Below are positions 18,477 to 27,516 of a stretch of 64,000 nucleotides of DNA, piece after piece. Position 1 is the first letter of the stretch. Every line of letters starts with the position of its first letter. The position numbers and the translations under genes are program-made. Source of the stretch: Prosthecomicrobium sp. N25. GTDB taxonomy: Bacteria > Pseudomonadota > Alphaproteobacteria > Rhizobiales > Ancalomicrobiaceae. The stretch covers positions 124,001-188,000 of the forward strand of contig NZ_JBBCAT010000006.1 in assembly GCF_037203705.1 (NCBI RefSeq). The letters are read 5' to 3'. The notes under the pieces are model-generated. The model was not told the origin of the DNA and searched no databases. It worked only from the letters and a program-made list of their open reading frames with translations.

Positions 18477-19813
18477 CCGCCGCCACCGCCGACCACCCCG
18501 CCGGGACGTCCCCGTCCTTCGGCGAGCTCCTCCGCGTGTTCCTGAAGATCGGCCTCCTCTCCTTCGGCGGACCGGCCGGGCAGATCGCGCTGATGCACCG
18601 GATGATCGTCGACGAGCGCCGCTGGGTGGACGAGAAGCGCTATCTCGACGCCCTCAACTTCTGCATGCTCCTGCCCGGCCCCGAGGCGCAGCAGCTCGCC
18701 ACCTTCTGCGGCTGGCACCTCCACCGCACGGCCGGCGCGCTCGCGGCCGGCATCCTCTTCGTGCTGCCCGGCGCCCTCTGCATGCTGGCGCTCGCCTGGG
18801 CCTACGCGGCCTTCGGTCGGCTTCCGCTCATCGAGGCGCTCTTCTACGGCGTCAAGGCCGGGGTGCTCGCCATCGTGGTCGAGGCGCTCCTGCGCGTCGG
18901 CCGCCGGGCCCTGAAGACCAGGACGGCCTGGGTCATCGCCGGCGTCGCCTTCCTGGCCCTGTTCGCCACCCGCGTCCCCTATCCCGCCGTGGTCCTCGCC
19001 GCCGGCCTGGCGGGCGCCCTGGCGAACCGGATCAGCCCGGCCAGGGCGACCGCCCCGGCCCCCGCCGCCCCGATCGACTGGGGCCGGGCCGTCCGCCGCA
19101 CGCTCCGGGTCGGGCTCGCGGGCATCGCCCTCTGGGCCGCCCCGGTGGCGCTCGCCGCGCTCCTGCTCGGGCCGAGCCACGTCCTGGTGGAGGTCGCCGG
19201 CTTCTTCTCGCGGCTCGCGGTCGTCACCTTCGGCGGCGCCTACGCGGTGCTCGCCTACATGGCCGACGAGGCGGTCACCCGGCACGGCTGGCTCTCCGCC
19301 GGCGAGATGCTCGACGGCCTCGGCCTCGCCGAGACGACGCCGGGTCCCCTGATCCTGGTCACCGAGTTCGTCGGCTTCCTCGCCGGTTGGCGCAACCCGG
19401 CCCCGGCCGGACCGGCCACGATGGGCGTCCTGGCGGCGGCCATGACCCTCTGGGTCACCTTCACGCCGAGCATCCTGTGGATCATCCTCGGCGCCCCGCT
19501 GGTCGACCGCATCGGCCGGGTCCCGGCCCTCTCGGCCGCGCTCGCCGGCATCACCGCGGCAGTCGTCGGCGTGATCCTCAAGCTTTCCCTCTGGTTCGCC
19601 TTCCACGTCCTGTTCGGGCGGGTCGAAACCTACGGCTCCGGGCCGTTCGCGCTCGACCTGCCCGTGCTGGCCACCGTCGATCCGGTCTCGGTCGCCCTGG
19701 CCGCGGTGGCGGCCTGGGTCCTCTTCGCGCGCCACTGGTCGATCGCCGCCACGGTCGGCCTCACCGCCGCCCTCGGCCTCGCCGCCCGCCTGGCGACGGG
19801 CGGCCTCGCGTGA
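18473..19813 (+). CDS. chrA: Chromate transporter ChrA
   Basis: 446 residues with about ten membrane helices in two homologous CHR halves. Each half carries the family signature, LLSFGGPAGQIALMHR near residue 25 and VVTFGGAYAVLAYMADEA near residue 250. The first half also has LNFCMLLPGPEAQQLATF and the second has LAETTPGPLILVTEFVGFLAG. ChrA of this long-chain type exports chromate from the cytoplasm by proton antiport. Coupled to the rhodanese-ChrB gene by ATGA. Confidence 0.88.
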   Translation: MTAATADHPAGTSPSFGELLRVFLKIGLLSFGGPAGQIALMHRMIVDERRWVDEKRYLDALNFCMLLPGPEAQQLATFCGWHLHRTAGALAAGILFVLPGALCMLALAWAYAAFGRLPLIEALFYGVKAGVLAIVVEALLRVGRRALKTRTAWVIAGVAFLALFATRVPYPAVVLAAGLAGALANRISPARATAPAPAAPIDWGRAVRRTLRVGLAGIALWAAPVALAALLLGPSHVLVEVAGFFSRLAVVTFGGAYAVLAYMADEAVTRHGWLSAGEMLDGLGLAETTPGPLILVTEFVGFLAGWRNPAPAGPATMGVLAAAMTLWVTFTPSILWIILGAPLVDRIGRVPALSAALAGITAAVVGVILKLSLWFAFHVLFGRVETYGSGPFALDLPVLATVDPVSVALAAVAAWVLFARHWSIAATVGLTAALGLAARLATGGLA

Positions 19814-19880
19814 CTGGAAACGCGGCTGCCCGCGGGTGCATCCCGTGCTATGCCGGCCCGGGTCGGACGGGAGAGTGCGC

Positions 19881-20300
19881 ATGAATCAGGAGGGCCGACG
19901 GCGCAAGCCACGATCCGGCTGCGGGGCCGCGATCCTGCGCGACGGAGCCCTGTATCTCCTGAAGCGCGTCAAGCAACCGGAGGCCGGCCACTGGGGCCTG
20001 CCCGGCGGCAAGGTCGACTGGGGCGAGCCGGTCGGCGCGGCGATCGAGCGCGAGGTCGCCGAGGAGCTCGGCATCGGAGTCCGATCGAAGCGGCTCCTGT
20101 GCGTGGTCGACCTGATCGACCGCGGCGACGGCGAACACTGGATCTCGCCCGTCTACCTCGTCACCGCCTTCGAGGGGGAGCCGGAGAACCGCGAGCCGGC
20201 GAAGCACGCCGGGGTGGGCTGGTTCGCCCTCGACGCCCTGCCGGCGCCGCTCACGACGGCGACCGTCGAGGCGCTCCGGGCCCTGGGCCTGGCGCGGTAG
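19881..20300 (+). CDS. NUDIX hydrolase
   Basis: 139 residues with a complete Nudix box, G43-x5-E49-x7-R57-E58-V-x-E61-E62-x-G64. Nudix enzymes hydrolyse nucleoside diphosphate derivatives using divalent metal bound to the box glutamates. The substrate is not predictable; sequences of this form (RSGCGAAILRDGALYLLKR) are often annotated as ADP-ribose or 8-oxo-dGTP pyrophosphatase-like. GGGAGAG before the ATG supports the start. Confidence 0.85.
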   Translation: MNQEGRRRKPRSGCGAAILRDGALYLLKRVKQPEAGHWGLPGGKVDWGEPVGAAIEREVAEELGIGVRSKRLLCVVDLIDRGDGEHWISPVYLVTAFEGEPENREPAKHAGVGWFALDALPAPLTTATVEALRALGLAR

Positions 20301-20317
20301 AAGGCCGGAACGCCCGC

Positions 20318-20812
20318 CTAAGCCTCCGCCTCGTCCTCCGCCGGCTCCTCTTCCGGCGGGCTCTCCTCCTCGGGCGGGATGACGGCGCCGGAGAGGTTGC
20401 GCTCGATCTCGCGCAGGAGCTTGCGCAGCCGCTTGCGGTCCTTGTCGTCGAAGCCGGCGAGCGCCTCCTTCTCGAGCCGCTTCCAGGCCTTGTCGATATC
20501 CTCGATCTTGAGACGGCCCGTCTCGGTCAGTTGGACCCGCGCCAGCCTCCCGTCGCTCTCCGAGGCGACCCGACGCACGAAGCCCTGGGCGGAGAGCCGG
20601 GTGATCATCTTGGTCACCGTCGGCGGTTGGACGCTGAGGGCCTGGGCGAGCTGGCTCATGGTCTGCCCGTCCTGTTCGGCGAGCAGCTTGAGGACCGTCT
20701 CTTGTCCCGGATGCAGCCCGATGCGGCCGAGATGCGAGCCCGCCCGGGCCCGGTGGGCCTTGGCGGCCTGGGCCAGGCGATACGTGATCGTCTTTCGATA
20801 ACTGAAGGTCAT
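20318..20812 (-). CDS. MarR family transcriptional regulator
   Basis: 164 residues. The winged-helix domain spans about residues 30-110, with the recognition segment LSVQPPTVTKMITRLSAQGFVRR and the wing SDGRLARVQLT. The C-terminus is very acidic (EEESPPEEEPAEDEAEA), unusual for the family. There is no Shine-Dalgarno sequence before the ATG. A promoter-like TTGACA/GACAAT pair ends 6 bases before the ATG, so the message may be leaderless. Target genes are unknown; the closest divergent neighbour is the NAD(P)H-oxidoreductase block. Confidence 0.85.
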   Translation of the reverse strand: MTFSYRKTITYRLAQAAKAHRARAGSHLGRIGLHPGQETVLKLLAEQDGQTMSQLAQALSVQPPTVTKMITRLSAQGFVRRVASESDGRLARVQLTETGRLKIEDIDKAWKRLEKEALAGFDDKDRKRLRKLLREIERNLSGAVIPPEEESPPEEEPAEDEAEA

Positions 20813-20817
20813 GCCGC

Positions 20818-20845
20818 ATTGTCACTTAATAGTTTGCCGTGTCAA
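20818..20845 (-). promoter_or_regulatory. Putative promoter of marR, leaderless transcript
   Basis: On the minus strand, TTGACA (20845-20840), a 16-base spacer and GACAAT (20823-20818) form a plausible sigma-70-type promoter. The expected start point falls at or within 1-2 bases of the marR ATG (20812), which has no ribosome-binding site. Confidence 0.4.
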
Positions 20846-21056
20846 TTTCATGAACCCGGCCGCCCTCGCGGCGGACCGTTTTGTCTGATGAATGAAGGTT
20901 GCGCAGGCGCGAACATTTTGCCGCATTGCGGAGCCGCGGGGCTCTGGGCAAAGTCTCACTCGCTCGGAGGAAATAGAGCGCGGGTCGTTCCACTGGGGCG
21001 GCCCGCGTTTCCTTCTGCGGGGACCGGTTCGTGCCGCGCCTTTACACACGCGTTGC

Positions 21057-21638
21057 TCAAAAGGCGAGCATCTCTTGCTCGACCTTCGCCAGGAACGCCG
21101 CCCGGCTCTCCGGCGTCGTCGCATTCATGTTGTAGTGAGCCAGATAGAGACACCGCCCCGTCGGCTTGATGACGGCGCGAATCGAGCGGGTGACCACCTT
21201 GCGGGGCGGGTCGCCGACCAGGAAGGCCCGGAACCGGGTGCCCCCGTAGGTCATCACCGCCGCGATCTTGGAGACATGCTGCAACGCCGGCCGCCAGCCC
21301 TTGTCGACGATCTTGAAGGACACGCCCGGCAGGAACACCCGGTCGAAGAAGCCCTTCAGGATCGCCGGGAAGCCGAAATTCCACACGGGCGAGCAGATCA
21401 CGATCGCGTCGGCGGCCAGCACCCGGTCGACATAGCCCTGAACCGGCGCGCGGTTGTCCGGCACCGTGTGGTAGGCGAGGCGCTCCTCGCGGGTCAGCAC
21501 CGGGTCGAAGCCCTCCGCATAGAGGTCGCAGTCGTCGACCTCGTGCCCCGCCTTCAAGAGGGTTTCCACGACCTTGGCGTGGATGGCGGCATTGAAGCTG
21601 GTTTCCACCGGATGCGCGTAGAGGACGAGAACCCGCAT
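21057..21638 (-). CDS. NAD(P)H dehydrogenase (quinone)-like flavodoxin-fold oxidoreductase
   Basis: 193 residues of the NQO1/WrbA/MdaB flavodoxin-like fold. The family opening is MRVLVLYAHPVETSFNAA, the flavin-proximal SPVWNFGFPAILKGFFDRV is near residue 85, and VMTYGG is near residue 128. It would use FMN or FAD to reduce quinones or an aromatic substrate with NAD(P)H. The start overlaps the stop of the upstream FAD-linked oxidase by one base, so the two are made together, possibly as successive redox steps. Substrate not known. Confidence 0.8.
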   Translation of the reverse strand: MRVLVLYAHPVETSFNAAIHAKVVETLLKAGHEVDDCDLYAEGFDPVLTREERLAYHTVPDNRAPVQGYVDRVLAADAIVICSPVWNFGFPAILKGFFDRVFLPGVSFKIVDKGWRPALQHVSKIAAVMTYGGTRFRAFLVGDPPRKVVTRSIRAVIKPTGRCLYLAHYNMNATTPESRAAFLAKVEQEMLAF

Positions 21639-23050
21639 CAGGCCTGCTCCGCCGCCGGAATGCCGGGGAACAGGTAGAGCTTGCCGGAGCCGAGGTCGAA
21701 GTCCGGATCCTCCCAGGCGATCATTTTGCCGGGGTTGAGCAGCCCCTTCGGGTCCGCCTCGCCCTTGAAGGCGAGTTGCACCGGGTCGGACTGCTTCATG
21801 CCGCCCTCCTCCAGCGTGTAGCGGTGCGGGTTGAAGACCGGGCAGCCGTTGTCCTCGAAGGTCTTGATGATCGCCTCGAGCCGCTCTTCGGTGGTGAAGC
21901 GGACGATCGGCAGGCCGAAGCAGGTGACGTTGCCGTTGAAGCGCACGAACTCCAGGTGGTCCGGCACCTCGTCGCCAAAGATCCGCGCCATCTTGGCCAC
22001 CAAGTCGACGGCGTTCGGATAGGGGTAGAGGACCTGCAGGTACGTGATGGTCGGGTCGACCCGGAGGCCGCGCAGGGTCGTGTGGTTCCACGAGAGCTCG
22101 TAGGCGGGGGGCAGCCCCTTGAGCTCCTCAGCCGTCGCCTTGTCGGACCGGAACAGGATCGCGGCCCGCTTGCGCGCGCAGAAGGTCTCGAAGGCGCCGA
22201 CCGCGTGCGGCGCCAGCATCACGACGACCACGGACTGGTCGCGCCGGATGAACTTCTGGTGCCGCAGGAAATAGTCGTGCGGCAACGGCGCCGACACGAC
22301 CGCCAGGTTCTTGACCAGGATGCCGTCCTGATGTCCGAGGTCGTCGGCGAAGCGTGTCGCCGCCTCCAGGCTGTCGAAGCCGACCAGCACGTCGATCCAG
22401 GCGTAGGCGGCCGAGAGCGGCAGCTCGACCTCGGTGATGACCCCGTTGGTGCCGTAGGCATGCGCCACCTTGCCGAGGTCGTCGCCCGTGAGGTCGAGCA
22501 CGCGCGGGCTCGCCTCGCAGGTCACCACCCGCGCCCGGATGATGTTGCCGAGGTCGCGCAGGCCCCCCCAGTTGATCGACCCGACCCCGCCCGATCCGCC
22601 CGCGATGAAGCCGCCGATGGTCGCCGTCCGGTAGGTCGATGGATGCAGGCGGATCTCCTGGCCCGAGGTCGCCCGCGTCTCCTCGTCGAGCTCGAACATG
22701 ATCGCCCCGGCCCCGGCCGTGACCGAACCGGGCTTCACCCCGGTGACGCCCTTGAGCTCCGTCATGTTGAGCACGACGCCGCCGGAGAGCGGCATCGCCT
22801 GCCCGTAGTTGCCCGTCCCGGCGCCGCGGGTCGTGACCGGCACCTCGCATTCGTGGGCGGCGGCGAGCAGCCGCACGACCTCCGCCTCGTCCTTCGGCGA
22901 GACGACCAGGTCGCCCGTCACGTGATCGAGCTGGCGTTTCAGGACGGGCGAGTACCAGTAGAAGTCCCGGCTCTTCTGCTTGACGAGCTGGGGATTGTCC
23001 TCGATCCGCATGCCGTCGATGAGCCGGCGCAGCTTCGCGATGTCGCCCAT
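21638..23050 (-). CDS. FAD-binding oxidase (glycolate oxidase GlcD / D-2-hydroxyacid dehydrogenase type)
   Basis: 470 residues. The PCMH-type FAD-binding domain covers about residues 45-225 and has the characteristic VPVTTRGAGTGNYGQA and a glycine-rich segment, GGFIAGGSGGVGSINWGG. The C-terminal domain ends with the family's NPGK motif (GLLNPGKMIAWED). Members oxidise D-2-hydroxy acids or related substrates and pass electrons on. It lies in one operon with the flavodoxin-fold oxidoreductase and near an amidohydrolase and an ABC importer, so its substrate is probably linked to that pathway. Confidence 0.8.
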   Translation of the reverse strand: MGDIAKLRRLIDGMRIEDNPQLVKQKSRDFYWYSPVLKRQLDHVTGDLVVSPKDEAEVVRLLAAAHECEVPVTTRGAGTGNYGQAMPLSGGVVLNMTELKGVTGVKPGSVTAGAGAIMFELDEETRATSGQEIRLHPSTYRTATIGGFIAGGSGGVGSINWGGLRDLGNIIRARVVTCEASPRVLDLTGDDLGKVAHAYGTNGVITEVELPLSAAYAWIDVLVGFDSLEAATRFADDLGHQDGILVKNLAVVSAPLPHDYFLRHQKFIRRDQSVVVVMLAPHAVGAFETFCARKRAAILFRSDKATAEELKGLPPAYELSWNHTTLRGLRVDPTITYLQVLYPYPNAVDLVAKMARIFGDEVPDHLEFVRFNGNVTCFGLPIVRFTTEERLEAIIKTFEDNGCPVFNPHRYTLEEGGMKQSDPVQLAFKGEADPKGLLNPGKMIAWEDPDFDLGSGKLYLFPGIPAAEQA

Positions 23051-23116
23051 GGTTCCCCGCCCGTCCCTTGCCTCGTCTCGCGTCGTGCCGCCTCGTCCGG
23101 CCTCCGCGGCAGGATT

Positions 23117-24436
23117 TCACCGCCGCATCAGGTCGTCGAGTTCGCGGTAGTCCGGAAGCGTCCTGTCGATCGCGCGCCCGTCGCGCACCACCACCCGGTC
23201 GGCCTGCGGACGCGACAGGAGCTCCGTCCAGGTCCGCCCACGAAACAGCACAAGGTCGGCCGCCCCGCCCTCGGAGAGGTGCCCGCGGTCGTCCCGACGC
23301 ATCACCGAGGCCGGCGTCCGCGTGATCGCGGAAGGCCAGTCGCCGAACGGGTGGTCCAGGTGCAGGATGCGCGCCGCCTCGCGGAACACCTCCATGGCGT
23401 CGAGGTCCCCGTAGGCATAGAAGGGATCGCGCGTGTTGTCGGAGGAGACCGCGACCGGGATCCCCCGCGCCTTCATCTCGTGCAGGAGCGTCACGCCCCG
23501 CCAGCGCGGCGTCCGCCCGGGGACCCGGTCCTGCAGGTACATGTTGCACATGGGCAGCGACACGACCGCCATCCCGGCCTCGGCCACCAGGTCGAGCGTC
23601 CGGTCGATCGTCGCCTCGTCCTGGCGGGCCAGCGAACAGCAGTGCCCGACCGTGATGCGCCCCTGGAATCGGTGCCGGATCGCCGTCTCGGCGATGACCC
23701 CGAGGGTGCGGACAGTCGGGTCGCCGGTCTCGTCGACGTGGAAGTCGAGATCGAGCCCCTTCTCGGCCGCACTGCGGAACATCAGGTCCAGGCCGGGAAC
23801 GAGCGTCGGATCCACATACGTGACCGCGCCCAGGACGCCCCGGGCCTCCGTCACATGCGCCACCACGTCCTCGATGAAGGCGGCATCGGCGGTGAACTGG
23901 ATCCCGAACAGGCAGGAGCCCTGCAGGTCCACCTTGCCGGCCCAGGTCTCCCGCATGGCCTGGAACACCGGCCAGGAGATCCGGTGCTGGGGCGCGATGG
24001 AATCGATATGGGTGCGGATCAGCGCCGTCCCATGCGCGTAGGCGCAGCGGATCGCGAAGTCCATGCGCCGCCGGACGTCGTCGGCCGTCCAGTTCTGCGC
24101 CCGGTCCAGCCCGACATTCTCCAGCGCCCCCGGAAAGGTCCCATCGGGGTTCCGCCGGCGCGGCCAGATGTGCCCCTTGTCGAGATGCGTGTGCAGTTCC
24201 ACGAAGGCGGGGAACACCATGCCCCGGTCCATGTCGACGACCGGCAGGTCCTGCGGGGCCGCCGCCCCTGCCGGCGCGATGCGGGCGATCCGCCCGCCGG
24301 CCACCAAAATGTCGACGAGCGCCAGCCCGTCCTGATCCGCCGCCGGGCTCGCATGGCCGAGGAGGCAGGCCGGAACGGTCGCGCGCGACAGGAACCAGGC
24401 TTCCGCCTCGGGGATCTTCAGGAAGCCCATCTGCAT
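23117..24436 (-). CDS. Amidohydrolase, cytosine-deaminase-like (CodA family)
   Basis: 439 residues of the amidohydrolase superfamily. Metal ligands are H82 and H84 in ELHTHLDKGH, the next histidine is in HVDETGDP, then GHCCSLA, and the catalytic aspartate is in SSDNTRDPF. This order matches cytosine deaminase and related hydrolytic deaminases acting on pyrimidines or similar rings. It is 9 bases downstream of an NMT1-type ABC importer operon, which argues that the imported compound is its substrate or precursor. GAGGA before the ATG supports the start. Confidence 0.82.
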   Translation of the reverse strand: MQMGFLKIPEAEAWFLSRATVPACLLGHASPAADQDGLALVDILVAGGRIARIAPAGAAAPQDLPVVDMDRGMVFPAFVELHTHLDKGHIWPRRRNPDGTFPGALENVGLDRAQNWTADDVRRRMDFAIRCAYAHGTALIRTHIDSIAPQHRISWPVFQAMRETWAGKVDLQGSCLFGIQFTADAAFIEDVVAHVTEARGVLGAVTYVDPTLVPGLDLMFRSAAEKGLDLDFHVDETGDPTVRTLGVIAETAIRHRFQGRITVGHCCSLARQDEATIDRTLDLVAEAGMAVVSLPMCNMYLQDRVPGRTPRWRGVTLLHEMKARGIPVAVSSDNTRDPFYAYGDLDAMEVFREAARILHLDHPFGDWPSAITRTPASVMRRDDRGHLSEGGAADLVLFRGRTWTELLSRPQADRVVVRDGRAIDRTLPDYRELDDLMRR

Positions 24437-24445
24437 CGCCGGTCC

Positions 24446-25291
24446 TCAGTTCTCCCGCTTCAGCGCGCTCTCGTGCCAGCGGCGCAGCGTCAGGTACGAC
24501 ACGAGGCTGGTCAGCCCGAAGATCGCGACGCCCGTGCCGGAGAGCAGGATCAGCGCCGCGAAGAGGCGCGGGATGTTGAGCCTGTATTGCGATTCGAGCA
24601 GACGGAAGGCGAGCCCGGAGCCCGCCCCCGCCGACCCGGCCGCGAACTCCGCCACCACGGCGGCGATCAGCGCCAGCCCGCCGCCGATCCGGAGCCCTGT
24701 CATGAAGTAGGGGAGGCTCGATGGAAGCTTGAGCAGGAACAGCGTCTGGAGCGGCCCCGCCCCGTAGAGTTCGAACAGGTTCAGGAGGTTGTGGTCGACA
24801 CTCTTCAGGCCTTGCGTGGTGTTGGACAGGACGGGGAAGAAGGTGACGATGAAGGCACAGATGAGCAGCGCCGTCTGGGTGTCGGGCGCGTAGATCAGGA
24901 TCAGGGGCGCGATCGCCACGATGGGGGTCACTTGCAGGACGACCATGTAGGGCGCAAGCGCCAGCTCCACCCAGCGCGACTGCGCCATGACGATCGACAG
25001 CACCACCCCGCCGACGAGCGCCAGTCCGAGCGCCGAGAAGGTGATTTTGACTGTGACCAGCAGGGCCGGATAGAGGGTCGGCCAGTCCTTCAGCAGCGTC
25101 TGGTAGACCAGCCAGGGCCGCGGCAGGATGTAGGGCTTGATGTCGTTGGCCACCACGATCCAGTCCCAGACCCCGATCATGATCGCCAGGATGACGAGCG
25201 GGATGCCCACCTTGAGGGCGAGGTGGCGCAAATGCGCCAAGGCCGGCTCGGAGGGCGTTGTCGTCTCGACGGCGGTGTCGACGGCGCTCAT
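24446..25291 (-). CDS. ABC transporter permease (SsuC/TauC/ThiX type)
   Basis: 281-residue inner-membrane permease with about six helices and a clear EAA loop region (LLNLFELYGAGPLQTLFLLKLP). It belongs to the nitrate/sulfonate/thiamine-precursor branch of ABC importers. It starts inside the stop of the ATPase gene (ATGA). The substrate follows the partner binding protein, which is NMT1/THI5-like, so a pyrimidine-type or other heterocyclic compound is likely. Confidence 0.85.
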   Translation of the reverse strand: MSAVDTAVETTTPSEPALAHLRHLALKVGIPLVILAIMIGVWDWIVVANDIKPYILPRPWLVYQTLLKDWPTLYPALLVTVKITFSALGLALVGGVVLSIVMAQSRWVELALAPYMVVLQVTPIVAIAPLILIYAPDTQTALLICAFIVTFFPVLSNTTQGLKSVDHNLLNLFELYGAGPLQTLFLLKLPSSLPYFMTGLRIGGGLALIAAVVAEFAAGSAGAGSGLAFRLLESQYRLNIPRLFAALILLSGTGVAIFGLTSLVSYLTLRRWHESALKREN

Positions 25292-26079
25292 AGGTGGTCG
25301 TTCGCTCCCATGGCGGCGTGCAGCGCCTCCGAGACGCGCCGGCAATAGGCCGCGTAGGTGTCGGAGGTGCGGAATTCCTCCCCCTGCTCGCCCGGCACGT
25401 CGATCCCGATCTCGGACACGACCCGCCCGGGCCGCGCCGCCATCACGACGATGCGGCTGGACAGGTAGACGGACTCGAACACCGAGTGGGTGACGAACAC
25501 GACCGTCCAGCCGAGCGTCTCGCGCAGGTGCAGGATGTCGTTGTTGAGCTTGAAGCGGGTGATCTCGTCGAGCGCCGCGAAGGGCTCGTCCATCAGCAGG
25601 ATCTTCGGCTTGGTGACGAGCGCGCGGGCGATCGACACGCGCATTTTCATGCCGCCGGAGAGCTCGCGCGGATAGGCTTCCGCGAACTTCGCGAGCCCGA
25701 CCAGCTCCAGCGCGTGCATGATCTCCTCGCGGGCCTGCGCCCTGGACTGGCCCCGGATCCGCAGCGGCAGGAAGACGTTCGAGAAGACCGTCGCCCAGGG
25801 CATCAGCGTCGGCTCCTGGAACACGAAGCCGATCTCGCGGGACGGCCGCCCTTCCGGATCGTACTGCGACGTCGGCCAGTCGACGCTGCCGGTCGTCGCC
25901 GCGCCGAGGCCGGCGATGATCCTGAGCGCGGTCGACTTGCCGCAGCCCGACGGGCCGAGCAGGGACACGAACTCACCCTCCCGGATGTCGAGCGACATGT
26001 CGGCGAGCGCGACCGTTCCGTTCGAGAAGGTCTTGGAGATGGACTTCAGGGAGACGATCGGCTTGGCGCTGGCGCTCAT
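25288..26079 (-). CDS. ABC transporter ATP-binding protein (SsuB/TauB/ThiZ type)
   Basis: 263-residue ATPase. Walker A is GPSGCGKST at residues 42-50, the Q-loop is GFVFQEPTLMPW, the signature LSGGMKMRVSIARA, Walker B MDEPFAALDEITR and the switch VTHSVFES. The ATG at 26079 is chosen as it lines up with the family N-terminus; a TTG at 26103 would add eight residues. It pairs with the downstream permease and the upstream binding protein. Confidence 0.87.
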   Translation of the reverse strand: MSASAKPIVSLKSISKTFSNGTVALADMSLDIREGEFVSLLGPSGCGKSTALRIIAGLGAATTGSVDWPTSQYDPEGRPSREIGFVFQEPTLMPWATVFSNVFLPLRIRGQSRAQAREEIMHALELVGLAKFAEAYPRELSGGMKMRVSIARALVTKPKILLMDEPFAALDEITRFKLNNDILHLRETLGWTVVFVTHSVFESVYLSSRIVVMAARPGRVVSEIGIDVPGEQGEEFRTSDTYAAYCRRVSEALHAAMGANDHL

Positions 26080-26148
26080 CAGGACGGACTGCTCGACTCG
26101 CAACGGGACGGCGGGCGCCGGGACGCCCGCCGCTACCTATACCGGACA

Positions 26149-27183
26149 TCAGCCGCCGGCGAGCTTCTTCTTCACGTCGAGCCCGACGCCCTTGCAGACG
26201 TACTTGGTGGTGAACGACTTGGTGTAGTCGACGCCCGCGTCGACCACCTTGGCGCCCGCCATCTTGTCGTAGAAGGACTTGTGCTGCGCGTCGATCATGC
26301 AGCCGATGCCCTTGGCGAGAGCCTCGCCGGACTCGACGATGCCGAACTCCTTCATCTTTGCGATCGAGAAGGCGAGCTGCGCGTCCGTCATCTCGGGGTT
26401 GTCCTTCTTGATCAGCGCGTTGGCGGCCTTGTTGTCGCCGTAGAGATAATTGTACCAGCCGATGATGGAGGCATCGACGAAGCGCTGGACCATGTCGGAC
26501 TTGGTGTCCACCAGCTTCTGGGTCGTCTCGATCGTGGTCGAATAGGTGTCGAAGCCGTTGTCGGCGAGCAGGAACATCTTCGGCTTCCAGCCGGCCTGCT
26601 TCTCGACCTCGAAGGGCTCGGAGGTGATGTAGCCCTGCTGCGCCGACTTCTTGTCGGCGATGAAGGGCGCAGGGTTGAAGGTATAGGGCTTGTACTGCTC
26701 GTCCTTGAAGCCCGGATACGCTACCTTCATCCACTGGAAGAAGGTGATGAAGCCGTCCTTGCCCATGAAGATGGTGGGCAGCTTGGCGAGGTCGGCGAAC
26801 TTCTCCACCCCCGAATCCGGATGCGCCATCAGCATCTGCGGATCCTTCTGGAAGATCGCCGCGACGACGATCGTCGGGATTCCCTGCTTCACCGAGTCGA
26901 TCGACTGCAGCATGTTGCCGCCCATGTAGAAGTCGATCTGGCCGGCGACCAGCAGCGTTCGGTTCGCCGCCTGCGGACCGCCCTGGCGGATCGTCACGTC
27001 GAGCCCGTACTTCTTGTAGGTCCCGTCCGCGACCGCCTGGTAGTATCCGCCGTGCTCGGCCTGGGCGAGCCAATTGGTGCCGAAGGTCACCTTGTCCTGC
27101 GCCGCCGCGCCCGTCGCCGCACCGGCCACCAGGCCTGCCGCCGCCACGATCCGCAAGCCGACCGCCTTCCATCCCATCGTCAT
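26149..27183 (-). CDS. ABC transporter substrate-binding protein, NMT1/THI5-like
   Basis: 344-residue periplasmic protein. The signal peptide ends near residue 29 (GAATGAAAQ). The mature opening VTFGTNWLAQAEHGGYYQAVADGTYKKYGLDV is the hallmark of the NMT1/THI5-like (ThiY/SsuA) binding proteins, with IRQGGPQAANRTLLVAGQIDFYMG following. Relatives bind thiamine-pyrimidine precursors, pyrimidines, purine degradation products or sulfonates. Adjacent deaminase genes favour a nucleobase-like ligand. AAGGAGAG upstream supports the start. Confidence 0.85.
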   Translation of the reverse strand: MTMGWKAVGLRIVAAAGLVAGAATGAAAQDKVTFGTNWLAQAEHGGYYQAVADGTYKKYGLDVTIRQGGPQAANRTLLVAGQIDFYMGGNMLQSIDSVKQGIPTIVVAAIFQKDPQMLMAHPDSGVEKFADLAKLPTIFMGKDGFITFFQWMKVAYPGFKDEQYKPYTFNPAPFIADKKSAQQGYITSEPFEVEKQAGWKPKMFLLADNGFDTYSTTIETTQKLVDTKSDMVQRFVDASIIGWYNYLYGDNKAANALIKKDNPEMTDAQLAFSIAKMKEFGIVESGEALAKGIGCMIDAQHKSFYDKMAGAKVVDAGVDYTKSFTTKYVCKGVGLDVKKKLAGG

Positions 27184-27516
27184 GACGCTCTCCTTCAGGC
27201 CCTGCCCGCTCGTGGCCCGGGCGGGCCTGCGGGTCGTTCGGGTGTGGTGGCGACCCGTCGCAAGTGTCGTGCCACGGGTCCGTCCCAGTACGTCTTTTCC
27301 CCGAGCGCGGATGCCGAGGCGCCGCCGCGCAAATGGGCAAGCCGCGGCCGGACGTGCCGGTCCGACCGAGCTGATGGAAGCGCATGCTCTGCGAGAAGGC
27401 AATTGATTATCCTTTGTGCAAGCCCAGAGGGCGCCTGCCTGCGCTCCACCTTGTCGAGTCCGGCCCCGCCCTCCTAATCTCCGCCGTCCCCCTCCTCCGT
27501 TTCCCCAGGCCGCCTC
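27184..27516. other. Divergent intergenic region between the ABC importer and ridA
   Basis: 333 bases without a credible gene. It must hold the promoter of the importer operon (minus) and of the ridA group (plus). The most AT-rich spot, 27400-27420 (CAATTGATTATCC), is where a promoter or operator is likeliest, but I could not fit convincing -35/-10 boxes and see no clear palindrome. Confidence 0.5.

Noticed and set aside
21776-25348. 1190-residue open frame on the plus strand
   Set aside because: It is the antisense shadow of the FAD oxidase, amidohydrolase and ABC permease genes, has the Arg/His/Gly-rich composition typical of GC-rich shadows, and matches no family.
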